From contig JAULJL010000005.1 in the NCBI GenBank assembly GCA_030761205.1, positions 10,255,501 through 10,319,500 on the forward strand: a DNA stretch of 64,000 nucleotides, in the 5' to 3' direction. Each line of letters starts with the position of its first letter. The first letter of the stretch is position 1. Source of the stretch: Fremontodendron californicum. Its lineage: Eukaryota > Streptophyta > Magnoliopsida > Malvales > Malvaceae. The position numbers were made by a program, and so were the translations under genes. The notes beneath the pieces were generated by a model, which was not told the origin of the DNA, ran no database searches, and was given only the letters and a program-made list of their open reading frames with translations. Positions 45,948-56,849 of this stretch are shown here, one piece after another.

Positions 45948-47914
45948 CTACAACTCCTGTTGGATAAGTAATAGATGATCAACGATTTGTAAAATAACAC
46001 CGGTTTCTTTTAATGGTCCTAGTTTCAAAGAAGCATAAATTGAATATGGCATAACATTGATAGATGCTCCTAAGTCTAGCATAGCATGTGCAAACCTGGT
46101 GTTGCCTATTTTACAAGGAATGGTAAACATACCTGGATCCTTGCATTTATGTGGGAGATTCTTTTGAAGAACAGCTGACACATTCTCTCCCATACTTAGT
46201 TTTTCATTATCTCTGAGCTTCCTCTTAGAAGTGCAAAATTCTTTCAAAAACTTTGCATATCGTGGCACTTTCTCTATAGCATCTAGTAGAGGAATGTTGA
46301 CCTTAACTTTTCGGAAGGTCTCCAAAATTTCCTTCTCTTGTTCCTCATATTTGGACTTTGCTAACCTGCTTGGAAAAGGTGGAGGAGTATATAAGAAGGA
46401 AAAGATGATTTAGGAGTTACCTTTACAAGTGGCTCATTAGGTTGTGAAGATGATGCATTGGTTTTGTCCTCCCTTTAAGCACTATCCTTTTGTGGTGTCT
46501 CAAGCTGTTTCCCACTTCTTAGAGTTATGGGATTCACATGTTCTTTAGGATTCACTATGGTTTGGGAATGTAATTTCTCTGAATCCCTTGCTTGGATTTT
46601 ACTTATTGTTGTTGCCATTTGTCCCATTTGAGTCTCTAATTGACTCATCCTTGTTGCCATTTGTCTGTTTGTTTCCCTTGTTTCCTGTTGCATTTGACTT
46701 ATATTAGTAGAAAGGTCTTTAACAAGATCTTCATGAGAATTACCTGAATTTTGAGTGGGTGGCACTTGTTGTCGGGTTTGATATGGTTGTTGAACCCTTT
46801 GTTGAAAACCCGATGGTCTATTGTCAAATGGTGGAGGAGCAGATTGTAATTGGTTTCCTCCATAATTGAAGTTTGGATGATCCCTCCATCCTGGATTGTA
46901 AGTGTTAGAGTAGGGATCATACTTCCTTGGTTGGTTCTGAAATCCACCCATGGCATTCATATGTTCATTGGTATCCTATTTGTAGTATTGGGCATATATC
47001 AGTTTGATGCCTCATGGTAGAACATATGCCACAAACTTTAATTTGCTGTATATTACCTACAGCCAATTATTGCACAAGAGAAGTCAGTTGAGAAATTATT
47101 TGTTCAAGGGGTGATGTACTTACCTCATTGACTTTCTTGAGTTGTGGCGGTGGATATTTTCTTGTTGAGGTTGGGAGTTGGCTGCCATGTTAGAGATAAG
47201 AGATCTAGCAACTCCGGGAGTTTTATCAACTAGAGCTCCCCCACTAGCTGCATCTATCATACTTCTCTCCATGAGCATGAGTCCTTCATAGAAATATTGG
47301 ATAAGAAGTTGTTCACTTATCTGATGGTTTGGACATGATGCACAAAGTTTCTTGAACCTCTCCCAATATTCATATAAGGACTACGTTGTATTGCCGAATC
47401 CCACATATCTCTTTTCTAATGTTGGCAGCCTTAGATGTTGGGAAATACCTTTCCAAGAATGCTTTCTTCATACCATTCCATGTAGTTATGGTCCCAGATA
47501 GTAGATAGTAGAGTCATTCCTTTGACGAGTCGGCTAGAGAGAATGGGAAAGCTCTCAACTTAATTTGATCTTCCATGACCCCTGTTGGCCTCATGCTTGA
47601 GCAAACTACATGGAATACCTTGAGATGCTTATTTGGATCCTCTCCTGCAAAACCATGAAAAGTTGGGAGAAGATAAATCAAACTAGATTTTAATTCAAAA
47701 GCTACCTCAAGATTAGCATATTCAATGCATAATGGTTGTTGCCCAAGTCCGGAGCGGCTAGCTCCTTGAGAGTTCGGTTGTCAGCAGCCATCTCTCCTTA
47801 TTCCTCTTGGATGGTTTGGATCAACTCTTCGCTTGTTCTATGGGTGGAAGCTATGAATTCCCGAATTCTCTTAAGTCTTAAGTGAGGTTCTTCTTCTTTG
47901 GGAGATTGGGTCAT
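45948..47914 (-). pseudogene. Element C gag-protease (decayed)
   Basis: From the ATG at about 47914 (MTQSPKEE) the minus strand follows B gag closely: EELIQTIQE, DNRTLKELAAPDLGQQPLCIEYANLEV, LPTFHGFAGEDPNKHLK, MRPTGV, AFLERYFPTSKAANIRKEICGI, MLMERSMIDAASGGALVDKTPG and the protease segment AMLDLGASINVMPYSIY (45948-46325). Stops and frameshifts occur near 47.81, 47.5, 47.36, 47.17, 46.98 and 46.47 kb, and the first half of the zinc knuckle is degraded. It is dead but clearly the same family as B gag. Confidence 0.85.
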
Positions 47915-47999
47915 TCATTGAAAAGGAAAGCAAAAAAACAAACTAATTAAAACAGAAAATAAGAATAAACCAACTAACAAATAAACTAAAATAAGCAAT

Positions 48000-48016
48000 C
48001 CCCGGCAACGATGCCA
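48000..48016 (-). promoter_or_regulatory. Element C primer-binding site (mutated)
   Basis: The minus strand reads TGGCATCGTTGCCGGGG; the tRNA-Asp site would have GCC where this has ATC. The position relative to the LTR end is as in A and B. Confidence 0.8.
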
Positions 48017-48022
48017 AAAATT

Positions 48023-48412
48023 TGATGCACTCAAAAGAGCGTATCTTTCTTTAACCTTGCACTAAAAATATGATCAATTATAGTAAAGTAGCATGCAAGG
48101 GTTGAATCAACAGAGATTAGTTTTTAGTTTATAAATCACTATTTTAAAACTAAAATTCAAAGAAAACAAAAGTTAAAGGGGTTTTGAAATCAGTTTAAAC
48201 ATAGGCAAACAATAAAAATAAGAAAGCAATTAAATAAGAAGTGATCAAATGTGAGAAATATGGCTAAAGGTTCATTCTCCACCACTAGACATCATTAAGA
48301 ATCAAATTTAGACCTATCAATATCAATTATCTATCAAAGTTAACAACCGTAGATAACAACCTCCCGTGTTACCCCAATCCTTCCTTAGTTCGTCGTTAAG
48401 CAGGACGAACGC
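48023..48412 (-). repeat. Element C 5' LTR, U5-side segment
   Basis: First 390 bp (plus-strand order) of the C 5' LTR, interrupted by element B. The interruption falls at the AACGC duplicated in 48408-48412 and 61321-61325. The uninterrupted sequence is preserved at 30514-30540 in the other C LTR (GGACGAACGCTACTACTTAA). Confidence 0.9.
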
Positions 48413-50166
48413 TGATAACTCGTATAATTATATAGTTTTTAGTTATGTTTTATTATTGTTTTGTGTCAAATACGAGTTATTATTGTTTAGTCTAATTGTG
48501 TTTATGATCTTTTATATTTTTATGTATTTTGGTGTTTTTCACAAGTTTCTTTGAGTGATTTCAGATTACTAGAATTAAGGGCAAATCCAGTTCAGTTCCA
48601 ATTCCGACACATTTTGCCATATCAGCTATATCTCGAGTTTCACTGAAGCAATAAGGCTGAAATTTGTGGCCATGCAAAGCTAATAGGCATATCTATCTTT
48701 TTCATGTTTTACACTTCTTGAAACGGAGTCGTTTTCCCTAGCGAAATCGACCATCAAGTTGGCTGATGTGCAATGACGTCTATGCTGACATGTTTTCGTA
48801 TTTTGCCCATATCTGCTTATCCACATCAGCAAATGAGCTGATTCCAACGGCTATGGATCCGTAACTGATAGGGTAACATTTGTCTAGAAGACCATGTGAT
48901 CAGATAAGGCCTCCAAAATTGACAAAATCGACCATCAAGTTGGCTGATCAAAATCGTCATACATGACGAAAATTGTTAGAAAATGCACCCACCTATTATA
49001 CCTACCTTTGAAATTTGTAAAGCTTGTCTCTTGTCATTTAGCCCTCCAAAATGTGTATAAATAGAGGGCCTTGGATGATTGTAAGGGATCATATTGGAGA
49101 TTGGTAGGATATTAGCCATTTTAACAAAATTCTCTAAGTTTTCTTCTTCTTTCTTTTCTCTAGTTTTCTTTTTCTTTAGAAAGAGCAAGAGGTTGGATAA
49201 TTAATATTCTTCTTCTTCTTCTTTCTTTCTTTTATTTCCTTCTTAGATTCTCTTTAATTTTATGTTTATGTTTATGATGCCTATGCTAGGCTAAACTTCT
49301 ATTTGGTTAAGGGTGATTTCAAAGCCCTAGACACGTTTTGTGATTGATTTTCAGATTCTATCTATCATTAATTTTCTATCAAAGTTGCTTATGTTCTTCT
49401 ACAAGAATTGTTCATGATGTTGTCTTGATTTATTTAGGTGTACAACTAGATAGATCTTGATAATTATCTATTGCTAGTTTAGGAGTCTTGATCCGTGTAA
49501 TTGTCTTGATTTCCTATTCATAAGTGGCAATTTGTGATTAATGATTATGGTCAAGTTTTCAATAATTGCAAAGTGGAACATAACCTAAGTTCAACAATCC
49601 GAGCTTATGTGTTTGTTGCTTAGATCAACCTATCTTTCTCATCATAAAGCTGCCATTAAATTGAATTTAGAGAGCTTATTCTAGGTTGTTTAATGGTTAG
49701 AGATTAAATAGAGAGCTTGTTCTATTTAACGACAAATTAAGGAAAGATTGGGATAACAGAGCTTGTTGTTATCTACGGTTGTTAACTTTGATAGTTGGTT
49801 GATATTGATAGATCTGAAATTGATTCTTAATGATGTCTAGTGGTGGAGAATGAAACCTTAACCATATTTTTCATATTTGATTCTTCTTACTTACTTGTTT
49901 TCTTACTTTTCTAGTTTGCTTATTTTTTATATTTATTTTTATTGGCTGGTTATACCGCCTTGCATCTTATTCTTATTATTTACTTTAGTTTAAATCTGGC
50001 TTCATAAACCCCTTTTCTTTTATTGTTTTCTTTGAACGTAAGTTATAAACTAATAACTCATAGATTAAAACCCAATCCCTGAGGACTCGACCCTTGCTAA
50101 TCATTATACTTACAATTGATCTTTTTAGTGCAAGGTTAAATAAGATACACTCTTTTGGGTGCATCA
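48413..50166 (+). repeat. Element B 5' LTR
   Basis: Starts TGATAACTCGTATAATTATA and ends TTTTGGGTGCATCA. The TATA box TATAAATAG is at 49056-49064. U3 holds a duplicated 24-bp block (48744-48767 and 48925-48948), a TGACGTC motif (48774-48780) and the palindrome TCGTCATACATGACGA (48954-48969). U5 holds one copy of the ATTGGCTGGTTATACCGCC hairpin motif (49941-49959). Short frames in it are not genes. Confidence 0.95.
48744..49064 (+). promoter_or_regulatory. Element B U3 promoter/enhancer block
   Basis: A 24-bp direct repeat, a TGACGTC site and a 16-bp TGACG palindrome lie upstream of TATAAATAG. TGACG pairs are the binding sites of TGA-type bZIP factors (as-1-like elements), which respond to stress and salicylic acid. 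The copy in the 3' LTR is at 59898-60218. Function is inferred from motifs only. Confidence 0.5.
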
Positions 50167-50172
50167 AATTTT

Positions 50173-50189
50173 TGGCGCCGTTGCCGGGG
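50173..50189 (+). promoter_or_regulatory. Element B primer-binding site (tRNA-Asp type)
   Basis: TGGCGCCGTTGCCGGGG begins six bases after the 5' LTR. It is identical to the A site. Confidence 0.9.
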
Positions 50190-50274
50190 ATTGCTTTCTT
50201 TAGTTTATTAGTTTATTGGTTTATTCTTATTTTCTGTTCTAATTATTTACTTTCTTATTTTTTTTTATTAGTGA

Positions 50275-53200
50275 ATGTTCCAAGCTCCCGAAGAAGACTT
50301 ACGACTTAGGAAAATTCGGGAATTTATAACTTCTCACCAACAACCAATCGAGGAGTTGATCCAAAACATCCAAGAGAAGCAAGGAGAGATGGCAGCAGCT
50401 GACAACCGAACTCTCAAAGAGCTAGCCGCTCCGGACTTGGGTCAACAACCATTATGCATTGAATATGCTAATCTTGAGGTAGCTTTTGAATTAAAATCTG
50501 GTTTGATTCATCTTCTCCCAACTTTTCATGGTTTTGCAGGAGAGGATCCAAATAAGCACCTCAAGGAATTCCATGTAGTTTGCTCAAGCATGAGACCAAC
50601 AGGGGTCACGGAAGAGCAAGTTAAGTTGAGAGCTTTCCCATTCTCTCTAGCTGATTCAGCAAAGGAATGGCTCTACTATCTACCATCCGGGACCATCACT
50701 ACATGGAATGATTTGAAGAAAGCATTCTTGGAAAGGTATTTCCCAGCATCTAAGGCTGCCAACATTAGGAAAGAGATATGTGGGATTCGGCAATACAACG
50801 GAGAGTCCTTATATGAATATTGGGAGAGGTTCAAGAAACTTTGTGCATCATGTCCACATCATCAGATAAGTGAACAACTTCTCATCCAATACTTCTATGA
50901 AGGTCTCATGCCCATGGAGAGAAGTATGATAGATGCCGCTAGTGGGGGAGCTCTAGTTGATAAGACTCCCAGGGCTGCTAGAACATTAATCTCCAACATG
51001 GCAGCCAATTCTCAACAGTTCTCAATGAGACAAGATCCACCACCACAATCCAAGAGAGTTAATGAGGTAAGTATATCATCCCTTGAACAAAAATTTGATA
51101 AACTGACTTCTCTTGTTCAACAATTGGCTGTAGGTAAAATACAACAAATAAAGGCTTGTGGCATATGTTCAAACATAGGGCACCAAACTGATATGTGTCC
51201 AACACTTCAAGAGGATACCAATGAACATGTGAATGCCATGGGTGGATTTCAGAACCAATCAAGGAAATATGATCCCTACTCAAACACATACAATCCAGGA
51301 TGGAGGGATCATCCAAACTTCAATTATGGAGGGAACCAATCACAAACTATTCCTCCACCATTTGACCACAGGCCACTGGGTTTTCAGCAAAGAGTGCAAC
51401 AACCATACCAAACCCGACAACAACTACCACCCACCCAAAATTCAGGTACTTCTCTTGAAGATCTTGTTAAAGCTCTTTCTACTAATACAATTCAATTTCA
51501 ACAGGAAACAAAGACAAGTATTCGAAATTTGGAGACTCAAATAGGGCAATTGGCAACAACCATGAGTCAAATGCAAGCAAGGGATTCTGGGAAATTACCT
51601 TCCCAAACCATAGTGAATCCAAGAGAGAATGCCAATGCTATAAATTTAAGAAGTGGGAAACAGCTAGAGACACCACAAAATGATAGTGCTCAAGGGGAGA
51701 ACAATACCATGGCATCCTCTTCACATCCCAACGAGCCACTAAAAAAGGTAATTCCTAAACCATCTTTTCCTTCTTATATAACTCCTCCACCTTTTCCTAG
51801 CAGGTTAGCAAAGTCCAAGAAGGAGGAGCAAGAGAAGGAAATTTTGGAAACCTTCCGGAAAGTAGAGGTGAACATTCCTTTACTAGATGCTATCAAGCAA
51901 GTGCCAAGATATGCCAAGTTCCTAAAAGAGTTGTGCACATCTAAACGGAAGTTGAAATGGAATGAAAAGGTAAGTGTGGGGGAGAATGTGTCAGCTGTTC
52001 TTCAAAAGAAACTCCCACCTAAATGCAAGGATCCAGGTATGTTTACCATTCCTTGTAAGATAGGCAACACCAGGTTTGAGCGTGCTATGCTAGATCTAGG
52101 GGCATCTATTAATGTCATGCCATATTCAATTTATGCTTCATTGAATCTAGGACCATTAGAGGAAACCGGTGTTATAATACAACTTGCTGACCGTTCTAAC
52201 ACTTATCCAAGAGGAGTTGTAGAAGACGTTCTTGTACAGGTTAATGAATTGGTTTTTCCCGCTGACTTTTATGTTATTGAGATGGAAGATGAGATGTCTT
52301 CTAATCCCACACCTATTCTATTAGGGAGACCATTCTTGAAAACAGCAAGAACTAAAATAGATGTACATGATGGCACTTTAACTATGGAATTTGATGGTGA
52401 AATAATTCGCTTTAACATTTTTGAGGCCATGAGATATCCTAGTGATGTGCATTCTGTTTTTAATATTGATATAATTGACTCACTAGTGCAGCAAGCTTAT
52501 GAGCTAGATGGTGAAGATAGTGTAGAAATAGTCCTTAGCAACCATCTCGGAATGGGGAATGCTAAACTAGCCTTGAGTGACCAGGTGGAAGGGGCACTAG
52601 AATCTTTACACTCGCTGCAACCTAAAGATGCAAGGTTTGATGTTTCATTTATTGATTTGCCTTTATCTAATGAGAAACTTCTACCTTCCATTTTGCAGGC
52701 ACCAACTTTAGAGTTGAAACCACTACCGAACCACTTGAAATATTTGTTCTTAGGGGAAAAGGACACACTACCTGTCATCATTGCCAAAGAGCTCACACCT
52801 TTGCAAGAAGAGCGACTTATCCGGGTGCTTAGAGAGCATAAAACAGCAATTGGTTGGACAATTGCCGATATCAAGGGAATAAGCCCATCCATGTGCATGC
52901 ACCGGATTTTGTTAGAGGAAGGGTCTAAACCAACAAGAGAAGCACAAAGAAGATTGAACCCTCCTATGATGGAGGTTGTGAAAAAGGAGATACTGAAGCT
53001 CCTAGATGTTGGAGTGATCTATCCTATCTCGGATAGCAAATGGGTGAGCCCAGTCCAAGTGGTTCCAAAGAAATCAGGTGTAACGGTGGTAACAAATAAT
53101 GAGAATGAACTTGTTCCTACTAGGATTCAAACAGGATGGCGAGTTTGTATTGATTATCGTAAACTTAATTCCACAACTCGCAAAGACCACTTTCCTTTAC

Positions 53201-55608
53201 CTTTTATTGATCAAATGCTTGAAAGGTTAGCTGGCCATTCTCATTATTGTTTTCTTGATGGTTTTTCAGGTTATAATCAGATAGCCATTGCTCCGGAGGA
53301 CCAAGAGAAAACAACATTCACATGTCCATTTGGTACTTTTGCATACCGGCGTATGCCATTTGGTCTTTGTAATGCACCAGCTACATTCCAAAGGTGTATG
53401 GTTAGCATATTTTCAGATTATGTAGAGAACATCATAGAAGTGTTTATGGATGATTTTAGTGTCTATGGTGATTCTTTTGATAGATGTCTAGAGAACCTTA
53501 CACTTGTACTTGAAAGATGCATGGAAACTAACCTTGTTTTGAATTGGGAAAAATGTCACTTTATGGTAGAACAAGGAATAGTTTTGGGCCATGTTATTTC
53601 TTCTAGAGGGATAGAGGTTGATAAGTCTAAAATAGATATTATGCATTCTTTACCACCTCCCACAAATGTGAGAGAGGTTCGTTCTTTTCTTGGACATGCA
53701 GGTTTCTATAGGAGATTTATCAAAGACTTCTCAAAGATCACATTACCTCTTTGCAAGCTACTACAAAAAGATGTGGTTTTCCACTTTGATGATAAATGCA
53801 AAGAGGCGTTTGAAACATTGAAGGGACTCTTGACATCAGCTCCTATCATCCAACCACCAGATTGGAATGTACCTTTTGAAATCATGTGTGATGCTAGTGA
53901 CTATGCCATTGGAGCTGTTTTGGGCCAACGGGTTGGCAAAGCCTCACATGCCATTTATTATGCCTCAAGAACTCTTAATGATGCTCAATTGAACTATTCC
54001 ACTACTGAAAAAGAACTTTTGGCTGTTGTATTTGCTTTAGAAAAATTTCGATCTTATTTAATTGGTACTAAAGTAATTGTATTTTCTGACCATGCAGCCC
54101 TTAAGTACTTACTCACTAAAAAGGAGGCCAAACCAAGGTTGATTAGATGGATACTTCTCTTACAAGAGTTTGATTTGGAGATAAAAGATAAGAGAGGTAG
54201 TGACAACCTGGTTGCGGACCATCTTAGCCGTTTAGTTCATGAAGATGATGCACTACCCTTGAATGAGAACTTTCCGGATGAGCAACTTCTTTTTATAAGA
54301 ACAACAACTCCTTGGTATGCTGATATTGTTAATTACTTAGTTACCAAGAAGTTGCCACAAGAGTTGACACAAGCTCAAAGAAATAAGATCAAGAGTGATG
54401 CCAAATACTACATATGGGATGATCCTTACCTTTGGAAGCATTGCTCCGATCAGATTATAAGAAGGTGTGTACTCGAAACTGAATTTCAATCTATTCTCAC
54501 CTTTTGTCACTCTTATGCATGTGGAGGACACTTTGGATCCAAAAGAACAGCCATGAAAGTTCTTGATTCTGGATTTTATTGGCCTACCATATTCAAAGAT
54601 GCATACCTCTTTTGCAAGTCATGTGATCGTTGCCAAAGAACTGGTAACTTAGGTGCTAGAAATCAAATGCCTCAAACTCCAATACTTATTGTTGAAATTT
54701 TTGATGTATGGGGCATGGATTTCATGGGACCTTTTCCTCCTTCTTTTGGTAATCTTTATATTTTACTTGCCGTTGATTATGTTTCAAAGTGGGTGGAAGC
54801 AAAATCCACTAGGACTAATGACTCTAAAGTTGTTTCAGATTTTGTCAAGACTAACATCTTGGCTAGGTTTGGAACGCCAAAGGCCATAATCAGCGATAGA
54901 GGTACTCACTTTTGCAATAGGACTATGGAAGCACTTTTGAGGAAGTATAACATCACACACAAGGTCTCCACCTCATATCATCCTCAAACTAGTGGGCAAG
55001 CTGAAGTGTCAAACCGAGAAGTTAAGTCCATCCTTGAAAAGACAGTTAATCCAAATAGGAAGGATTGGAGTTCACGACTTGATGATGCACTTTGGGCTTA
55101 TAGGACAGCATATAAGACACCCATTGGTATGTCTCCTTATCGACTTGTTTATGGTAAGCCTTGTCATCTTCCGGTTGAATTGGAACATAAATCATATTGG
55201 GCTATCAAACAATGCAACATGGAGATGGATGAGATAGGAAAGAAAAGAAAACTTGACCTACAAGAATTAGAGGAGATAAGGAATGATGCCTATCAGAATT
55301 CTAGGATTTACAAGGAAAAGACTAAGGCATTCCATGACAAGATGATATCAAGAAAAGAATTTGTTGTTGGACAAAAAGTTCTTCTCTTCCATTCACGCCT
55401 TAAGTTATATCCAGGTAAGTTACGTTCTCGTTGGGTTGGACCTTTTGTTATTACTAATGTATTTACTCATGGTGCAGTTGAAATCCAAAGCCCAAAAACA
55501 GATAAGGCATTCAAAGTGAATGGTCATAGATTGAAGCCTTACTATGAGAACTTTCCAATACAAGATGTGGAGGAGTTTCCACTTTTTGAGCCAAAGTATG
55601 TTGAATAA
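50275..55608 (+). CDS. gag-pol: Gag-pol polyprotein of element B
   Basis: One uninterrupted frame of 1777 codons for all core functions. Gag comprises residues 1 to about 450: capsid motifs FHGFAGEDPNKHLKEFH and ERYFPASKAANIRKEI, with a CCHC knuckle CGICSNIGHQTDMCP at about 294. The aspartic protease active site LDLGAS is near 605. RT has PKKSGVTVV, RMPFGLCNAPATFQRC and catalytic FMDD near 1055-1060. RNase H has CDASDYA near 1205 and SDHAALKYL near 1270. Integrase has an HHCC-type zinc site (HSYACGGH, CKSCDRC, about 1410-1450) and a D,D,E triad near 1481, 1538 and 1577. A C-terminal SH3-like fold follows (GQKVLLFHSRL, GKLRSRWVGPF), with no chromodomain. The DLGAS site and FMDD are usual for Athila-type elements. 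Expression as one polyprotein is expected. It is the best candidate for an active enzyme source in this window. Confidence 0.95.
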   Translation: MFQAPEEDLRLRKIREFITSHQQPIEELIQNIQEKQGEMAAADNRTLKELAAPDLGQQPLCIEYANLEVAFELKSGLIHLLPTFHGFAGEDPNKHLKEFHVVCSSMRPTGVTEEQVKLRAFPFSLADSAKEWLYYLPSGTITTWNDLKKAFLERYFPASKAANIRKEICGIRQYNGESLYEYWERFKKLCASCPHHQISEQLLIQYFYEGLMPMERSMIDAASGGALVDKTPRAARTLISNMAANSQQFSMRQDPPPQSKRVNEVSISSLEQKFDKLTSLVQQLAVGKIQQIKACGICSNIGHQTDMCPTLQEDTNEHVNAMGGFQNQSRKYDPYSNTYNPGWRDHPNFNYGGNQSQTIPPPFDHRPLGFQQRVQQPYQTRQQLPPTQNSGTSLEDLVKALSTNTIQFQQETKTSIRNLETQIGQLATTMSQMQARDSGKLPSQTIVNPRENANAINLRSGKQLETPQNDSAQGENNTMASSSHPNEPLKKVIPKPSFPSYITPPPFPSRLAKSKKEEQEKEILETFRKVEVNIPLLDAIKQVPRYAKFLKELCTSKRKLKWNEKVSVGENVSAVLQKKLPPKCKDPGMFTIPCKIGNTRFERAMLDLGASINVMPYSIYASLNLGPLEETGVIIQLADRSNTYPRGVVEDVLVQVNELVFPADFYVIEMEDEMSSNPTPILLGRPFLKTARTKIDVHDGTLTMEFDGEIIRFNIFEAMRYPSDVHSVFNIDIIDSLVQQAYELDGEDSVEIVLSNHLGMGNAKLALSDQVEGALESLHSLQPKDARFDVSFIDLPLSNEKLLPSILQAPTLELKPLPNHLKYLFLGEKDTLPVIIAKELTPLQEERLIRVLREHKTAIGWTIADIKGISPSMCMHRILLEEGSKPTREAQRRLNPPMMEVVKKEILKLLDVGVIYPISDSKWVSPVQVVPKKSGVTVVTNNENELVPTRIQTGWRVCIDYRKLNSTTRKDHFPLPFIDQMLERLAGHSHYCFLDGFSGYNQIAIAPEDQEKTTFTCPFGTFAYRRMPFGLCNAPATFQRCMVSIFSDYVENIIEVFMDDFSVYGDSFDRCLENLTLVLERCMETNLVLNWEKCHFMVEQGIVLGHVISSRGIEVDKSKIDIMHSLPPPTNVREVRSFLGHAGFYRRFIKDFSKITLPLCKLLQKDVVFHFDDKCKEAFETLKGLLTSAPIIQPPDWNVPFEIMCDASDYAIGAVLGQRVGKASHAIYYASRTLNDAQLNYSTTEKELLAVVFALEKFRSYLIGTKVIVFSDHAALKYLLTKKEAKPRLIRWILLLQEFDLEIKDKRGSDNLVADHLSRLVHEDDALPLNENFPDEQLLFIRTTTPWYADIVNYLVTKKLPQELTQAQRNKIKSDAKYYIWDDPYLWKHCSDQIIRRCVLETEFQSILTFCHSYACGGHFGSKRTAMKVLDSGFYWPTIFKDAYLFCKSCDRCQRTGNLGARNQMPQTPILIVEIFDVWGMDFMGPFPPSFGNLYILLAVDYVSKWVEAKSTRTNDSKVVSDFVKTNILARFGTPKAIISDRGTHFCNRTMEALLRKYNITHKVSTSYHPQTSGQAEVSNREVKSILEKTVNPNRKDWSSRLDDALWAYRTAYKTPIGMSPYRLVYGKPCHLPVELEHKSYWAIKQCNMEMDEIGKKRKLDLQELEEIRNDAYQNSRIYKEKTKAFHDKMISRKEFVVGQKVLLFHSRLKLYPGKLRSRWVGPFVITNVFTHGAVEIQSPKTDKAFKVNGHRLKPYYENFPIQDVEEFPLFEPKYVE

Positions 55609-55948
55609 TAATTGCATGGGTCTAAGTTAGGCTGAGGACAATAAACCAAGCGCTTCTTGGGAGGCAACCCAAAAGGATGGAGAGCATCTATTATATCAGA
55701 TTTGCATATTCCTTACTCTCCATCATTCTATCTTTTATTGTTTTTCTTTTCTTTTGTTTAATAGTTCTTTTCTCTTACAAGATGTAAATATAATTTTTAA
55801 TTTATTTTTTTTAACCCCGGTTAAATGGCGGATAACGGTACTCCGTGATTATTTAAATCGGTTCCATCAGCTACCCACAAAACTGATATTGTATATAAAT
55901 TTCTCTTCCAATTTCTCTTTCAATTTTTTTTCATTCTTTTTTTTCAGG
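55609..55948 (+). promoter_or_regulatory. Post-pol stretch: cassette left edge, TATA-like, splice acceptor
   Basis: Positions 55612-55762 are C-like untranslated sequence with an ACCAAGCGCTTCTTGGGA dyad. AGTTCTTTTCTCTTACA at 55763-55779 is the left copy of the direct repeat bounding the cassette. From 55780 the sequence matches element A. TATATAAAT stands at 55892-55900. A pyrimidine tract ending in CAG (55945-55947) precedes the ATG at 55949. Confidence 0.65.
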
Positions 55949-56485
55949 ATGGATGATATTCTCACAAGATTGCAGAAACGATTTCCTCCTTTTCCTCGAA
56001 ATATTTTACTGAAGCTTTACCAAGTTCGACTTGAGAGATTAAGAATGCTTATGCACAAAGGGATTCCTGACGACATACGTTGGCTAATTGAAGCCAAGGT
56101 ACGTGAAGATGAATATCTTCCTGTTTTGCATTTACCAGGTACAGGTAGAAGCACTTTTGCAAAGAAGCGACGAGCAAAGCGCATGAGTTCAAATTGCCAC
56201 AAATGTGCACGATGGACGTGTAACGGTAAATGTCGTTCTATTGGGATTCCGTCCTCTAATCGAGATGATAAAATTGAATTCATTAAGGATGGACTGAGTA
56301 AGGAGAATTTGGGTAATATCCAACTTTCTCTTGAGACGCATCCTAGTGGAGACGTACAAAGAGAAATTCTTGATTTATGGCCGCAATTCCAAAGGGAATG
56401 GCAACATCTTGGGAATCTGATGTTAAAAGACCCTGTTTGCCAGCTTGTAAGAAAACTGGATGGGAAGCATATCCTCGACTCATAG
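55949..56485 (+). CDS. Four-Cys basic protein, carlavirus NABP-like (B)
   Basis: A 178-aa protein. I chose ATG 55949 because it starts the part conserved with A; the frame is open to 55754, but that includes non-coding T-rich sequence. Layout: helical Leu/Arg-rich N-terminus (1-60), a G-x-G-R-S turn (64-68), basic patch KKRRAKR (72-78), four Cys at 83, 86, 91 and 95, a GI...N...FI-x-DG segment (99-115), and a C-terminal segment with DLWPQFQREWQ. This order resembles the nucleic-acid-binding cysteine-rich proteins of carlaviruses, which bind nucleic acid and in some viruses enter the nucleus, act in silencing suppression or alter host transcription. The Cys spacing (2, 4, 3) is tighter than usual, and the C-terminal 60 residues have no match I know. 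Alternative: an unrelated zinc-binding protein of retroelement origin. Conservation in two elements argues for use. Confidence 0.78.
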   Translation: MDDILTRLQKRFPPFPRNILLKLYQVRLERLRMLMHKGIPDDIRWLIEAKVREDEYLPVLHLPGTGRSTFAKKRRAKRMSSNCHKCARWTCNGKCRSIGIPSSNRDDKIEFIKDGLSKENLGNIQLSLETHPSGDVQREILDLWPQFQREWQHLGNLMLKDPVCQLVRKLDGKHILDS

Positions 56486-56849
56486 AAGGCGTTTAAGCCG
56501 TTTCTGGACGTAAAACCAGAGGAAGATGTGAGCCACAATCACAACTACAATAAATGACTTCTCAGCTTTTGGTTTGATTTGCAATAACTTTATTTTGTTT
56601 TAATTTACGTGTTGTTCGATTTGTGTAATTATTCTCGTTTTTTTTTTATTTGTCTTTTACGGTTGATTTTTTTTTCTCTTTTTGATTTTCTTCCTGAAAT
56701 CACGCAAAAATCTTTTGTTAGGTTAACATTTTCTTCTGACAGGTCAGATACACTTTCGGCGACATTATTACTCTTGTCTGATTCACTACTCAGTCCTCTA
56801 TATATTACACCATGTACTCATTCTCTTTCAGGCACTCGAAAAAAAAAAA
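56486..56849 (+). promoter_or_regulatory. Intergenic region before LOG: TATA-like and splice acceptor
   Basis: Highly conserved with A. It contains a TATATATTA at 56799-56807, an ATG at 56812 that is out of frame with LOG, then TTCTCTTTCAG (56821-56831) and 18 bases to the LOG ATG at 56850. Splicing to this CAG would remove the upstream ATG. A frame ending just before or in LOG is open in both elements but shifted in B by the A-run at 56839-56850. Confidence 0.5.
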
